NCBI RefSeq assembly: GCF_011045115.1
Contig: NZ_JAAKZG010000002.1
Span: 613,367 to 677,366, forward strand
Length of the DNA stretch: 64,000 nucleotides
From: Mesorhizobium zhangyense
Lineage (GTDB): Bacteria; Pseudomonadota; Alphaproteobacteria; Rhizobiales; Rhizobiaceae
Reading direction: 5' to 3'
A program made the translations under genes and the position numbers. Under the pieces are notes generated by a model. The model was not told the origin of the DNA. It saw nothing but the letters and a program-made list of their open reading frames with translations, and searched no databases. Positions 9,107 to 18,129 of this stretch are shown piece by piece (the first letter of the stretch is position 1; every line of letters begins with the position of its first letter).

Positions 9107-9703
9107 GCCTCACTCCCAACGCATGTTTTTGGGCGGCTCTTTCCGACCGCTTCGATCAGGAAACTAGACGATGCTGCGGGAAGGTCAATGAGGTCGTCTC
9201 GGTCTCGCATTTCATTGCCTCGGCGCACTTGTTCATTACCACGCCCGCATTCTGCGTCTGGCTATTGAAGTGGGAAAGCGGACGCATGGCTTGCGCCTGT
9301 CTTTTTATGTTTATGTGACGCTTGCCATGCGCCCGCCGACGCTCTTGTCCCGCTCAGTCGCCTCCACATTCGCGTGGCCAGCCGCCGCTAAGACCCGGGC
9401 TTAGGGGTTCATCACCCAGCAGCACCACCGCAGTGCCACCAGCCCGGACGCCGTCCCCTCCACGCTCATCCGGTTCATGACCCGCGTTCCCGTGAGGGCG
9501 ACGCGGAGATTATGCGGGCAGCGTTTGGGGTGTGGATAAATCGGGCGTGAAAAAATGTTCAGGTCTAATGAGAACAATGGGTTGAGTGGAAATTGGGTGA
9601 AAATCTTTCCACGCCTTCACGCCGAAAATCTTGTACGGCTGAAAGCTCTTTGAAGCGACGCAGGCGTAAAATCAGCCACAGCAGATAAAGCCCGGACAGT
9701 TCC
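9107..9703. other. 597-bp intergenic region without a convincing gene
   Basis: This gap separates the Aas-like gene (leftward) from a nucleotidyltransferase gene (rightward). On the minus strand it holds two short open stretches: a 25-codon frame at 9401-9478 starting at ATG, and a second, out-of-frame stretch ending at 9311. Several short inverted repeats occur (for example GGGT-tcatc-ACCC near 9405). I see no recognisable promoter, tRNA or known RNA motif. It may be a decayed gene, a small-RNA locus or simple spacer. Confidence 0.4.
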
Positions 9704-10309
9704 ATGACTCCGCAACAAGCACTCGCTCATGACGCCTGGCGGGCCTGGCATCCGACCGAACTTGCAAGCTGCCTGAGCGGCGTTTCCAGGCCCTGGTGCA
9801 TCGTCGGGGGCTGGGCGCTTGACCTTTGGCATGGATACCAGACGCGCGATCATGAGGACCTTGAGTTTACGATCCTGCGTGAAGACCTCGCGACCTTCCG
9901 GCAAGCGCTGAAGGGCTTGGAATTCTACACGGCCGGAGACGGGATTGTTGAGTATTTGCCAACGGATGCAGCGCCGCCGGCGACCATTTCCCAGATATGG
10001 TGCCAGGACGTCGAGCAAAGGTGCTGGCGCGTGGACATGATGATCGAGCCGGGATCGCCGGATAGTTGGGTCTACAAGAGAGACCTGGCCATTGCCCGGC
10101 CGCGCGCCGAAATGGTGAACATGACCTCTGGTGGGCTTCCTTATCTAAAGCCGGCGGCCATTCTGCTGTTCAAGGCAAAGCATATGCGCAGCAAGGATGA
10201 GATCGACTTTGAAAAAGCCGTGCCGAAGTTGGAAGCATCGGAGCGTGCATGGCTGAAAGCCTGTCTTGAGATTACCCATCCCGGTCACGAGTGGGCGCAG
10301 GCGCTGTAG
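9704..10309 (+). CDS. Nucleotidyltransferase-fold protein (aminoglycoside adenylyltransferase-like)
   Basis: This 201-residue protein shows a nucleotidyltransferase core: GGWALDLWHG at 35-44 followed by RDHEDLEF, with D52 and E54 as likely metal-binding acidic residues, and a third possible acid in RVDMMIEP. This resembles proteins of the ANT(2'')/DUF2204-like nucleotidyltransferase group. Substrate cannot be told from sequence; an antibiotic-modifying role is possible but not shown. It stands alone between long non-coding stretches and its codon use looks somewhat less GC-rich than neighbours, suggesting an accessory gene. A hairpin follows at 10329-10354. Confidence 0.7.
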   Translation: MTPQQALAHDAWRAWHPTELASCLSGVSRPWCIVGGWALDLWHGYQTRDHEDLEFTILREDLATFRQALKGLEFYTAGDGIVEYLPTDAAPPATISQIWCQDVEQRCWRVDMMIEPGSPDSWVYKRDLAIARPRAEMVNMTSGGLPYLKPAAILLFKAKHMRSKDEIDFEKAVPKLEASERAWLKACLEITHPGHEWAQAL

Positions 10310-10328
10310 AAGCGCGGCACTTCAAAGA

Positions 10329-10354
10329 AAAGCCGGCCACGAGGGACCGGCTTT
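10329..10354 (+). terminator. Terminator-like hairpin after the nucleotidyltransferase gene
   Basis: AAAGCCGG (10329-10336) pairs with CCGGCTTT (10347-10354) around a 10-nt loop. There is no T-run beyond the stem's own TTT, so termination strength is uncertain. It lies 20 bp after the nucleotidyltransferase stop. Confidence 0.5.
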
Positions 10355-10490
10355 GGAGTAAGGGGGACGGGCGGGGGGTTGGGCATAAGGGGACAGCCCG
10401 TCCAGCATCAACAACGCACGCTCCGCAAATTGGTTCCCAAAAAAAGAATCTTTTTTGAAGAAATTTTTGAGCTCTTGCAAATGTCTGAAA

Positions 10491-11387
10491 TCACACGCTT
10501 TTCATCTCTGAAACGCGCATCCGGCGCGCCACCTGCCAGTCTCGGCCGGCATGGGCAAAGACCGCCGCAAGCACGATGACCCCGCCGGCAAGGCTTGCGA
10601 CCGGCGGCAGTTCGGACAGGAACAGCCAGCCGAAGAAAATGGCGAAGGGCACTTCGGCCGAGCCGAGCAAGCCGGCCTCGGCGGCGGGAATGAGCCGCGA
10701 GCCCTCGGTCCAAAGCACGGAGGCAAGGGCGAACGATACACCGAAAGCCGCAAGAAGCAGGGCGTCGCGCGCGGAAATGGCCAGCGGATCGGTGACGAAC
10801 CAGCCCAGCACGAAAAGCAGGAAGGCCGACACCGCACCGGCCCACACCACCGGCGTGTCGCGGAATTTCCGGATCAGCACCATGTAGAGCGCGCTGGAGA
10901 ATGTCATCAGCAGCGCCAGCCCGTCGCCGAAGGGGCGTCCTGTGCCGACGCCCGAAAAGACCATCAGGCCGACGCCGGCGAGCGAGAGGCAGGCGGCGAG
11001 CATGGTCTGCGAGCGAACACGTTCGCGCACAAGAAGCCAGGCCAGCAGTGCGGCCACGAAAGGCGCCGTGGCGTAGATGATCGCGACATTGGCGACATAG
11101 GTGTTCTTGAAGGCGGCGATGAAGGCAATGCTGGCGAATGCTCCGATCACGGCCATCAGCCAACCACGCCAGCCGAGGCGCAAAGGCTTAGGCGCGGTTT
11201 CCTTGCGGCGTCGCCAGAATACATAGGCGGTGATCAGCAATCCGCCGGCAAAGCCGCGCCAGCAATTGATCGTCAGCGGGTCGGCATGGATCGATTTGGT
11301 CAGCACGCCGGCAAGGCCGAAGACAGCCGCCGAGGCGCTGACGAGCGTCACGCCGAGCATGCGTTCGGTCGATTGATCCAGGCCCAC
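10491..11387 (-). CDS. EamA-family (DMT superfamily) transporter
   Basis: This 298-residue protein consists of about ten hydrophobic helices in two EamA repeats, the layout of drug/metabolite transporters such as RhaT/YdcZ relatives that export amino acids or metabolites. Substrate is unknown. The start is taken as the GTG at 11387; an internal ATG ten codons later (MLGVTLVSAS) is also possible. A second EamA gene lies directly upstream in the same direction, separated by a palindromic repeat. The pair share fold but are not closely similar in sequence. Confidence 0.85.
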   Translation of the reverse strand: MGLDQSTERMLGVTLVSASAAVFGLAGVLTKSIHADPLTINCWRGFAGGLLITAYVFWRRRKETAPKPLRLGWRGWLMAVIGAFASIAFIAAFKNTYVANVAIIYATAPFVAALLAWLLVRERVRSQTMLAACLSLAGVGLMVFSGVGTGRPFGDGLALLMTFSSALYMVLIRKFRDTPVVWAGAVSAFLLFVLGWFVTDPLAISARDALLLAAFGVSFALASVLWTEGSRLIPAAEAGLLGSAEVPFAIFFGWLFLSELPPVASLAGGVIVLAAVFAHAGRDWQVARRMRVSEMKSV

Positions 11388-11466
11388 GATTGTTCCTCTA
11401 AGCGGCAGCGAGCCGCAGACTATCGCATCGCCCCTGCCACCGCGGTGTCAGGAGAAACATTGGTTG

Positions 11467-11515
11467 GACCATGATCTTGTCCCAAAACCGGTTCCCACTT
11501 TTGGGGATCATGGTC
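11467..11515. repeat. Rhizobial-type 49-bp palindromic intergenic repeat
   Basis: Outer arms GACCATGATC (11467-11476) and GATCATGGTC (11506-11515) are perfect inverted repeats; inner arms CCCAAAA (11481-11487) and TTTTGGG (11499-11505) extend the stem, leaving an ACCGGTTCCCA-type loop. A core of this form (aaaaccggttcccactttt) is, from memory, very common between genes in rhizobial genomes. Here it sits between two same-direction EamA genes. Confidence 0.75.
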
Positions 11516-11519
11516 TGCG

Positions 11520-12407
11520 CTAGACGCGTTTGCGCAGATGTTCGCTGGCAATGATGACCACGCCGGCAAGGAAGATGAGGGCTGCGCCGATAAAGACCTC
11601 GCGGCGCGGAATGTCGCCCCAGATCGCGTAGCCGAGCGCGAAGGCCCAGATCAGCGAGGTGTATTCGAACGGCGCGATGACGGAGACGGGCGCGCGCTTC
11701 ATGCCTTCGAAAAGCATGAACTGCGCCACGCCGCCGAGCGAGCCGACGATCATGAGAAGCAGCGCTTCCTGCCATGTCGGGGTCTGCCACAGGAAGGCCA
11801 TCGGCACGCCGGCGATGACGAGGAAAAACGCATTGTTGAGGACGAGCTGCACCATCGTGCGCTCCTGCAGCGCGATCTTGCGCATCAAGACGATCGCCAG
11901 CGCCCACAGGAAGGCGGCGGCGAGCACCATGGCGACCGGCAGGGTTATGCCGAGCTTGCTCGGGTCGCAGGCGATGTAGACGCCGACGAAGCCGATCAGC
12001 ACCGCGACCCAGCGCACCAGCGGCACCTTCTCGCCAAGGATGAAGATCGACATGATGGTTATGATGACGGGGGCGGCGAAGTAGATGGTGGTGAGTTCGG
12101 CGAGCTGGAGATATTTCGCAGCACTGTAGAAACACAGCCAGGCCAGCAGCGTGAGAAAGCTCCGCAGCAGCATCGCCTTGACGATGGGCGAGCGGGCCGA
12201 CTGGACCAGCAGCTCGCGCCCGCCGATCATTGCGCAGCCGGCCAGCACGGTTGCGCTGCGGAAGAACAGGATCTGCCAGACCGTCAGGCCTGTCACCAAG
12301 AGCTTGATCGAGGCGTCCTGCACCGAAAACAGGAAATAGGCGACACCGGTGAGCATGATGCCGGCGTAGATCTTTTCGCGCGTGTCGAGAACGACGGCAT
12401 TGGTCAT
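11520..12407 (-). CDS. EamA-family (DMT superfamily) transporter
   Basis: This 295-residue integral membrane protein has about ten helices in two EamA domains; the second repeat contains the typical PVSVIAPFEYTSLIWAFALG stretch with a conserved Glu. Members export small metabolites; this one's substrate is unknown. Start ATG 12407. It is the upstream member of a tandem EamA pair and is divergent from the OsmC-family gene across a 186-bp gap. Confidence 0.87.
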   Translation of the reverse strand: MTNAVVLDTREKIYAGIMLTGVAYFLFSVQDASIKLLVTGLTVWQILFFRSATVLAGCAMIGGRELLVQSARSPIVKAMLLRSFLTLLAWLCFYSAAKYLQLAELTTIYFAAPVIITIMSIFILGEKVPLVRWVAVLIGFVGVYIACDPSKLGITLPVAMVLAAAFLWALAIVLMRKIALQERTMVQLVLNNAFFLVIAGVPMAFLWQTPTWQEALLLMIVGSLGGVAQFMLFEGMKRAPVSVIAPFEYTSLIWAFALGYAIWGDIPRREVFIGAALIFLAGVVIIASEHLRKRV

Positions 12408-12593
12408 GGAGCGGTCCTGCGGAATGGCGCTGCGGCGGGCGAACCAGCAGCAGCCGCAGCTATACGACCGCCACCACCCGCCCGGCTACGCCAGCCGCAG
12501 CCGAGCGTTGGGGCAGGCCCAGTCACCTCTTGCGGGCCAAAGGGCGCGCTGGCGTGATATAGGTTCAATCATTGGCGCAATCGGGAGGCTGGC

Positions 12594-13121
12594 ATGAACG
12601 CCGACGAACTGAAGTCACTGCAGGCACCGCTGAAGCAGGGTTATCGCGACGACCCGGGACAGGCGCTGATAACGCTGCGGGCCAAGGGGTCAATCGACCA
12701 GCAATCCATCTCCTGCAAGGTGGAGACGGGCAGGGCGCTGGCGGTGGCCGGTCTTCATCCTGCAACGGGCGGCACCGGGCTCGAGCTCTGCTCCGGCGAC
12801 ATGCTGCTGGAGGCGCTGATTGCCTGTGCCGGGGTGACGCTGAAGGCGGTTGCGACGGCGCTGGAATTCCGCCTCGAGGGTGCTGCGGTGGAAGCCGAAG
12901 GCGACCTCGATTTCCGCGGCACGCTGGGCGTGGCCAAGGATGCACCGGTAGGCTTTCGCGCGATCAGGCTGCGCTTCGATCTCGACACCGACGAGCCGCA
13001 GGACCGGATCGATACGCTGATCAAGCTGACCGAACGCTATTGCGTGGTTTTCCAGACCATCAACAGCAAGCCGGACCTGTCGGTAACGGCGAAAAATCAT
13101 CGCCCGACGGCGAAACTTTAG
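12594..13121 (+). CDS. OsmC-family protein
   Basis: This 175-residue protein matches the OsmC/Ohr fold, thiol-dependent peroxidases acting on organic hydroperoxides or peroxides. Candidate cysteines are C66 (LELCSGDM), C78 (IACAGVTL) and one near 151 (TERYCVVF); the last two are placed like the redox pair of the family. Start ATG 12594 is supported by GGGAGG a few bases upstream. It is a single gene, convergent with the SDR gene at 13135, and may serve oxidative-stress defence. Confidence 0.82.
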   Translation: MNADELKSLQAPLKQGYRDDPGQALITLRAKGSIDQQSISCKVETGRALAVAGLHPATGGTGLELCSGDMLLEALIACAGVTLKAVATALEFRLEGAAVEAEGDLDFRGTLGVAKDAPVGFRAIRLRFDLDTDEPQDRIDTLIKLTERYCVVFQTINSKPDLSVTAKNHRPTAKL

Positions 13122-13134
13122 GAGTCAGGCTGGC

Positions 13135-13881
13135 TTATTCGGGCATCCGGTAGCTGACGAACCGCTCGTGATGGACCTGGAAGAGCTTTCCGGTCTCGGT
13201 CAGCGCCGGGCTGGCCAGCGGCAGGATTTTTGCGGCGGTCTCGGCGGGTTTCGGCAGCGTATCGGGGTCTTCGCCCGGCATGGCCTGCGCGCGCATGGCC
13301 GTGCGGGTCGCGCCCGGATCGACGGAATTCACGCGCAATGCGCTGTTTTTCGTCTCGTCGGCCCAGGAACGGGCCAGCGCCTCGACTGCCGCCTTTGAGG
13401 CCGCATAGGGACCCCAGAAAGCGCGGGCGGAGTGCGCTGCACCCGACGACAGGATGATGGCGCGGCCGGCGTCGGACTTACGCAGCAGGGGGTCGACCGA
13501 GCGGATGAGCCGCCAGGTGCCGGTGACGTTTACGGCCATGACCTTGTCGAACACTTTTGCCTCGACATGGCCGAGCGGCGAGATGACGCCGAGCGCGCCG
13601 GCATTGGCGACGAGAATGTCGAGCTTGCCCCAGCGGTCGTTGATGGCGCCGCCGAGACGGTCGATGCCGGCCATGTCGGTGAGGTCGAGCGGCACCAGGG
13701 TGGCTTCGCCGCCGGCCTTCTTGATCTCGTCGTCGAGGTCTTCGAGCCCGCCGACGGTGCGGGCAACTGCGATAACATGCGCGCCGGCTGCCGCCATCTG
13801 TTTGGCGATCTGATAGCCGATGCCGCGCGACGCGCCGGTGACGAGCGCGACGCGCCCCGAAAGGTCTGGAATTTCAGTCAT
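13135..13881 (-). CDS. SDR-family NAD(P)-dependent oxidoreductase
   Basis: This 248-residue classical short-chain dehydrogenase has the cofactor motif TGASRGIG (15-22), the NAG motif (92-94) and the catalytic set S145/S146, Y159, K163. Substrate is unknown. It starts at ATG 13881, one base from the purF stop, so it is the last gene of the dnaB-radA-cvpA-purF strand block and translationally linked to purF. That fixed neighbourhood occurs in related genomes but does not reveal its function. Confidence 0.9.
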   Translation of the reverse strand: MTEIPDLSGRVALVTGASRGIGYQIAKQMAAAGAHVIAVARTVGGLEDLDDEIKKAGGEATLVPLDLTDMAGIDRLGGAINDRWGKLDILVANAGALGVISPLGHVEAKVFDKVMAVNVTGTWRLIRSVDPLLRKSDAGRAIILSSGAAHSARAFWGPYAASKAAVEALARSWADETKNSALRVNSVDPGATRTAMRAQAMPGEDPDTLPKPAETAAKILPLASPALTETGKLFQVHHERFVSYRMPE

Positions 13882-15351
13882 TTATTGCCCGCCGGTAGCC
13901 AACAGCGACAAGGTCCGCACATTGTCGGTGCCTTCGAGGTCGAGCAGGCGGGTGGGGTATTCGCCGGTGAAGCAGGCGTCGCAGAATTGGGGCTGTTCAT
14001 CTACGCGGCTCGCTTCGCCGACAGCGCGGTAGAGGCCGTCGATCGACAGGAAGCCGAGCGAATCGACGCGGATGAAATCGGCCATCTCCTCGACCGACAT
14101 GCGCGATGCGAGCAGCTTGGCCTTTTCCGGCGTGTCGACGCCGTAGAAGCAGGAGGCGCGGGTGGGCGGCGAGGCGATGCGCATATGCACTTCCCGGGCG
14201 CCGGCTTCGCGCACCATCTGCACGATTTTCTGGCTGGTGGTGCCGCGCACGATGGAATCGTCGACCAGCACCACGCGCTTGCCCTCGATCATGCGGCGGT
14301 TCGCGTTGTGCTTCAGCTTCACGCCCATGTGGCGGATGGAATCACCGGGCGAAATGAAGGTGCGTCCGACATAGTGGTTGCGGATGATGCCGAGTTCGAA
14401 CGGAATGCCGGCCTGCTGCGAGAATCCGATCGCGGCCGGCGTACCGGAATCGGGCACCGGAACGATGATGTCGGCATCGATCGGGCTTTCGATGGCAAGC
14501 TCCATGCCGATGCGCTTGCGGATGTCGTAGACATTGCGGCCTTCGACGGAGGAATCCGGCCGGGCGAAATAGACATATTCGAAGATGCAGAAACGCGATT
14601 TCTGCGGCTCGAAGGGGAAGTGGCTCTCGATGCCCTTGCCGGTGACGACGACCATCTCGCCGGGCTTGAGATCGCGCACGAAACGCGCGCCGATGATGTC
14701 GAGCGCGCAGGTTTCGGAAGCAAGGATCCAGGCGCCGTCGAGGTCGCCCAGCACCAGCGGGCGAATGCCGAGCGGATCGCGCACGCCGATCATCTTCTTG
14801 GAGGTCAGCGCAACCAGCGAGAAGGCGCCCTCGAGCTGTCGGATCGCCTCGATGAAGCGCGCGGTGATGTCGCGCTCCTTGCTCGTGGCGACGAGGTGAA
14901 GGATCGTTTCCGTATCCGAGGTGGAGGAAAAGATCGAACCCTGCTTCTGCAAGGTGCGCTGCACGGTGAGCGCGTTGGTGATGTTGCCGTTGTGGGCGAC
15001 GGCCAGACCACCGGTCGAAAGCTCGGCAAAGAAGGGCTGCACATTGCGCAGGCCGGCACCGCCCGTGGTGGCGTAGCGCGTGTGGCCGATGGCGCGGGTG
15101 CCTTGCAGCCGGTCGATGACCGACTGCTTGGTGAAGGTGTCGCCGATCAGGCCGACATGGCGCTCTACATGGAACTGGCTGCCGTCATAGGAGACGATGC
15201 CCGCCGCTTCCTGGCCGCGATGCTGGAGGGCGTGAAGGCCGAGCGTGGTGATCGCGGCGGCTTCCGGGCGTCCGAAGATGCCGAACACGCCGCATTCGTC
15301 GTGGAAATGATCGTCAGCCTCTGCGGAGAGGAAGTTATCAGCGTCAACCAT
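13882..15351 (-). CDS. purF: Amidophosphoribosyltransferase
   Basis: Catalyses the first committed step of purine synthesis, PRPP plus glutamine to 5-phosphoribosylamine. The 489-residue protein starts with a 19-residue propeptide followed by the N-terminal nucleophile Cys20 (DECGVFGIFG), then a class II glutaminase domain and a phosphoribosyltransferase domain with the PRPP-binding motif VVLVDDSIVRGTTS. The presence of a propeptide indicates autocatalytic maturation, as in Bacillus and plant enzymes. It lies 132 bp downstream of cvpA, the same pairing as E. coli cvpA-purF. I saw no purine-riboswitch-like fold upstream. Confidence 0.96.
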   Translation of the reverse strand: MVDADNFLSAEADDHFHDECGVFGIFGRPEAAAITTLGLHALQHRGQEAAGIVSYDGSQFHVERHVGLIGDTFTKQSVIDRLQGTRAIGHTRYATTGGAGLRNVQPFFAELSTGGLAVAHNGNITNALTVQRTLQKQGSIFSSTSDTETILHLVATSKERDITARFIEAIRQLEGAFSLVALTSKKMIGVRDPLGIRPLVLGDLDGAWILASETCALDIIGARFVRDLKPGEMVVVTGKGIESHFPFEPQKSRFCIFEYVYFARPDSSVEGRNVYDIRKRIGMELAIESPIDADIIVPVPDSGTPAAIGFSQQAGIPFELGIIRNHYVGRTFISPGDSIRHMGVKLKHNANRRMIEGKRVVLVDDSIVRGTTSQKIVQMVREAGAREVHMRIASPPTRASCFYGVDTPEKAKLLASRMSVEEMADFIRVDSLGFLSIDGLYRAVGEASRVDEQPQFCDACFTGEYPTRLLDLEGTDNVRTLSLLATGGQ

Positions 15352-15483
15352 AGGGCCACGGACTCTGGTGTCGGAAAAGCGTCATATAGGGCAAGGGCGT
15401 CGACAATGCCACCTGTAATTCATCGGCGTCGATGTCGCAGCCATGTCGTCCGGCCGCCACTTCGGGCGCCTGGACGTACGCAA

Positions 15484-16119
15484 TCAGTTGTTCGCCGGCG
15501 GCGCCTCTGCTGGCGCGTTGTCGGCCGGTGCATTCTCCGCAGGTGCTTCTGCGGGTGCATTGTCGGCTGGCGGTGCTTCCGTACCGGCTTCCGGAGCCTC
15601 GGTGCCGGTTTCCGGCTTCAGGCGCTTGAGGATCGAGTTTTCGGGGTCTTCCGGCAGCGCGTTTTCAAGCTTTGCACCGATCGATTCCAGCAGCGGCTTC
15701 GACTTGGCGTTGGCGATCCAGGCCGGCGGGTTCGAGCCGACGAGCCAGTTGAAGAACAGGAGGCCGACGGCAACGACCAGGATGCCGCGCGCCGCGCCGT
15801 AGAGGAAACCGAGGGTGCGATCGAGCGCGCCGACGCGGCTGTCGATGATGAAATCGGCGATCTTCATGGTGATGACGGTGACCACGATCAGCGCGATGAT
15901 GAAGACGATGCCGGCTGCCGCGCCCATCGCCAGCTTCTCATTGTCGAGATGCGGCTGCACATAAGGCAGGACCAGCGGGTAGAAGAAATAGGCAGCCGCA
16001 GCGGCAGCAACCCAGGACGCAATCGAAAGAACCTCACGGGAAAGGCCGCGAACCATGGCGAGCATTGCGGAAACAAGCGTGAAGCCGACGAGAATTCCGT
16101 CAAGCAGCGTAATCGGCAT
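15484..16119 (-). CDS. cvpA: CvpA-family membrane protein
   Basis: This 211-residue inner-membrane protein has four hydrophobic helices in its first 120 residues, as in CvpA (colicin V production protein), an envelope-integrity protein whose exact activity is not settled. Unusually, its last about 40 residues are a low-complexity Ala/Pro/Glu/Asn tail with repeated NAPAEAP-like units, probably in the cytoplasm or periplasm. Start ATG 16119. It stands between radA and purF. Confidence 0.87.
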   Translation of the reverse strand: MPITLLDGILVGFTLVSAMLAMVRGLSREVLSIASWVAAAAAAYFFYPLVLPYVQPHLDNEKLAMGAAAGIVFIIALIVVTVITMKIADFIIDSRVGALDRTLGFLYGAARGILVVAVGLLFFNWLVGSNPPAWIANAKSKPLLESIGAKLENALPEDPENSILKRLKPETGTEAPEAGTEAPPADNAPAEAPAENAPADNAPAEAPPANN

Positions 16120-16179
16120 GTCGTTCCCACTCCATGATGGCGCTTTGCGCCTTTCCGGGCCGCGCTGGCGGCGATCCGT

Positions 16180-17580
<1,401 letters not shown>

Positions 17581-17583
17581 GGT

Positions 17584-18126
17584 TCAGGAGCCTAGCGTTG
17601 CTGAGATGAGGAACCGCAGGATCACATACAGTCCCGCTAAAAAGACGGCCGCGATACCTAAGCCAATGACAATAAGAAAGAATTTGAGACGGGTCGGGCT
17701 TGTGGGAATTTGCCTTTCTGGATGCAGAGCGGTTTCACTCAAGGCAGCACGCACAGCTTCAGGGCATCCATGCTCAGCAAAATCCGAACTGGACAAGATC
17801 GATGACAGAACGTCGCGATGGCGACGTACCATCAAGGGCATTTCACTTATCAGTTGCTCGATATCCGCGTTCTTATGGCGGGAGAGGAAAAGCTCTATCG
17901 CATTTTTGTATTCGGGGTTCCGCTTCCCGGAAGCAAATAGATAGCGTCCAGCCTCGAGCCGATCGCCCATCAAAAGAAGGACATTGCCGTACTTTTCGAG
18001 CAACAGTTCGTCGAACAGTGGCTGCGTAAGCCTTCCCTGAAGCATCTCCTTTGCACGCCAAAGGCGACCGGATGACAGCTCCTCATCGACTTTCTGGAAG
18101 TCAACAGCGCCAGCGTCCGCCGACAT
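17584..18126 (-). CDS. Small membrane-anchored protein of unknown function (possibly DUF6584-like)
   Basis: This 180-residue protein has a soluble, mainly helical N-terminal region and one hydrophobic segment near the C-terminus (about 148-176). The N-terminal text GRLWRAKEMLQG ... YGNVLLLMGD ... AGRYLFASG recalls the DUF6584 group, but that is from memory. The DNA is visibly less GC-rich than dnaB and radA on either side, suggesting a later insertion. It is tightly packed: 3 bp from each neighbour in the same direction, so it must be co-transcribed. No catalytic motif is evident. Confidence 0.7.
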   Translation of the reverse strand: MSADAGAVDFQKVDEELSSGRLWRAKEMLQGRLTQPLFDELLLEKYGNVLLLMGDRLEAGRYLFASGKRNPEYKNAIELFLSRHKNADIEQLISEMPLMVRRHRDVLSSILSSSDFAEHGCPEAVRAALSETALHPERQIPTSPTRLKFFLIVIGLGIAAVFLAGLYVILRFLISATLGS

Positions 18127-18129
18127 ACG

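Noticed and set aside
13432..16137. A 901-codon open frame on the plus strand
   Set aside because: It runs antisense to SDR, purF and cvpA, which have clear family motifs. Its predicted protein is rich in His/Asp/Arg without any motif, as expected for antisense frames in high-GC DNA.
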